Source: Candidatus Aminicenantota bacterium (GTDB taxonomy: Bacteria > Acidobacteriota > Aminicenantia > Aminicenantales > Aminicenantaceae). From it: 7,188 bases of DNA. Of this stretch, positions 6,220 to 7,188 are shown one piece after another. Location: NCBI GenBank assembly GCA_030615975.1, contig JAUWYH010000074.1, positions 1-7,188 on the forward strand. Direction: 5' to 3'. A program made the translations under genes and the position numbers. Every line of letters begins with the position of its first letter. Positions within the stretch are counted from its first letter, which is position 1. The notes under the pieces were generated by a model. That model worked only from the letters and a program-made list of their open reading frames with translations, was not told where the DNA came from and made no database searches.

Positions 6220-7188
6220 ATGAAAGATAAAAAAAAGAAAATCAGTCTGGGAATAGCTCTGATTCCCGTTCTCTTTCTAATTATAGCCTTATCTTTTACA
6301 ATTGGGGTTTTAAAACTGCCTCCGCATATTCCATTAATCTGTGCAACGGCCGTAGCAGCTTTTGTGGCTGCTGTCAAAAAACATCCCTGGAAGGAAATCC
6401 AGGATGGAATGGTTCATGGAGTCACTCTCGCCATGGGAGCCATCTTGATTTTGATGGTTGTGGGAACAATGATAGGTACGTGGATTTCAGGTGGTATTGT
6501 TCCTTCCATGATTTATTACGGCTTAAAGGTTCTTTCCCCTGGGATTTTCCTTGTGGCAACGCTCATCATCTGCTCGATCGTTTCCTTGGGGACAGGTTCC
6601 TCCTGGTCAACAGCAGGAACAGTGGGAGTGGCCCTTATCGGTGTCGGTCAAGGGCTTGGGATCCCGGTCTCTATGGTCGCTGGAGCCATCATTTCAGGTG
6701 CCTATTTTGGCGATAAAATGTCGCCACTTTCTGATACAACCAACCTTGCTCCAGCTATTGCAGGAACAGATCTGTTTTCTCATATAAGGCATATGGTCTA
6801 TACAACAGTCCCAGGATACATTCTTTCGATTTTCCTCTTTGTGTTGTTAGGAGTAAAATTTTCAGGAGGAATTCTGAGGGCTCAAAATATTGAAACAATC
6901 ATTTCCACCATTAAATCAAATTTTTACATTCATCCTATTCTTCTGCTCCCTCCCTGCTTGGTCATAGTCATGGTGGTCAAGAAAGTTCCTCCTTTGCCTG
7001 CATTGCTGGGAGGCACAGCCATGGGAGGAATTTTTGCCATAGCCACTCAATCGAATTCCCTGGCTGAAGTCATCCAGGCCGCTCACTCCGGTTTTGTCTC
7101 TCAGACAGGAGTGGATATGGTGGATGGTTTGCTGACAAGGGGTGGACTCTTGAGCATGATGGAAACTGTGGCCTTGATTATCTGTGCA
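6220..7188 (+). CDS. nhaC: NhaC-family Na+/H+ antiporter (3' end beyond the window)
   Basis: The first 323 codons of an inner-membrane protein are visible; NhaC proteins usually have about 450-490 residues, so roughly two thirds is present. An in-frame TGA at 6208-6210 makes the ATG at 6220 the earliest start. The Shine-Dalgarno match is weak (purine-rich GAAAAGA only). A Lys-rich N-terminus (MKDKKKK) is followed by many hydrophobic segments. Two family signatures are clear: GTGSSWSTAG (124-133) and GDKMSPLSDTTN (164-175). The latter, followed by LAPAIAGTDLF, is diagnostic of NhaC-type transporters and carries the charged residues D165 and D172 in a membrane context. The family exchanges Na+ for H+; some members instead exchange malate and lactate (MleN), so the exact substrate is not settled. 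The gene lies 139 bp downstream of the SpoIID-family gene on the same strand. Confidence 0.88.
   Translation, partial: MKDKKKKISLGIALIPVLFLIIALSFTIGVLKLPPHIPLICATAVAAFVAAVKKHPWKEIQDGMVHGVTLAMGAILILMVVGTMIGTWISGGIVPSMIYYGLKVLSPGIFLVATLIICSIVSLGTGSSWSTAGTVGVALIGVGQGLGIPVSMVAGAIISGAYFGDKMSPLSDTTNLAPAIAGTDLFSHIRHMVYTTVPGYILSIFLFVLLGVKFSGGILRAQNIETIISTIKSNFYIHPILLLPPCLVIVMVVKKVPPLPALLGGTAMGGIFAIATQSNSLAEVIQAAHSGFVSQTGVDMVDGLLTRGGLLSMMETVALIICA

Noticed and set aside
6480..6787. Two plus-strand open frames of 78 codons each
   Set aside because: Both lie out of frame inside nhaC, whose own frame carries the GTGSSWSTAG and GDKMSPLSDTTN signatures.

Overview
The window looks like chromosomal DNA from a low-to-moderate GC diderm bacterium. 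The coding sequences have ordinary Shine-Dalgarno and sigma70-type signals. One exported protein carries a SPOR domain, a peptidoglycan-binding module typical of diderm bacteria, and the two large proteins have Sec-type signal peptides. Large M14 peptidases and composite SpoIID proteins of this kind would fit an uncultivated lineage such as Aminicenantes or Acidobacteriota, but that placement is a guess.

Layout. (1) Positions 1-3482, minus strand: one uninterrupted reading frame of 1160 codons that runs off the left edge. It encodes an exported, very large M14-family zinc carboxypeptidase-like protein. The catalytic HxxE motif is visible near the left edge, and the N-terminal region contains a duplicated domain, each copy opening with a DxDxDxxxD loop. 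(2) Positions 3483-3863: a divergent intergenic region of 381 bp. It holds a candidate promoter for the peptidase, a nested hairpin repeat of the dispersed ATTCCTGC/GCAGGAAT type, several small palindromes, and a consensus sigma70 promoter facing right. (3) Positions 3864-6080, plus strand: a secreted SpoIID/LytB-type peptidoglycan hydrolase with an N-terminal SPOR domain and a large insertion with SLH-like repeats inside the SpoIID region. (4) Positions 6081-6219: a 139-bp gap with no convincing terminator and one weak promoter candidate. (5) Positions 6220-7188, plus strand: the first 323 codons of an NhaC-family Na+/H+ antiporter, cut by the right edge.

The three genes do not form an obvious pathway. 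The peptidase and the SpoIID protein are divergently transcribed and both are predicted to be exported. The antiporter may be read from its own promoter or by read-through from the SpoIID gene. The most unusual features are the domain architectures of the two exported proteins and the compact, palindrome-rich promoter region between them. No RNA gene, CRISPR array, insertion sequence or phage gene was seen.
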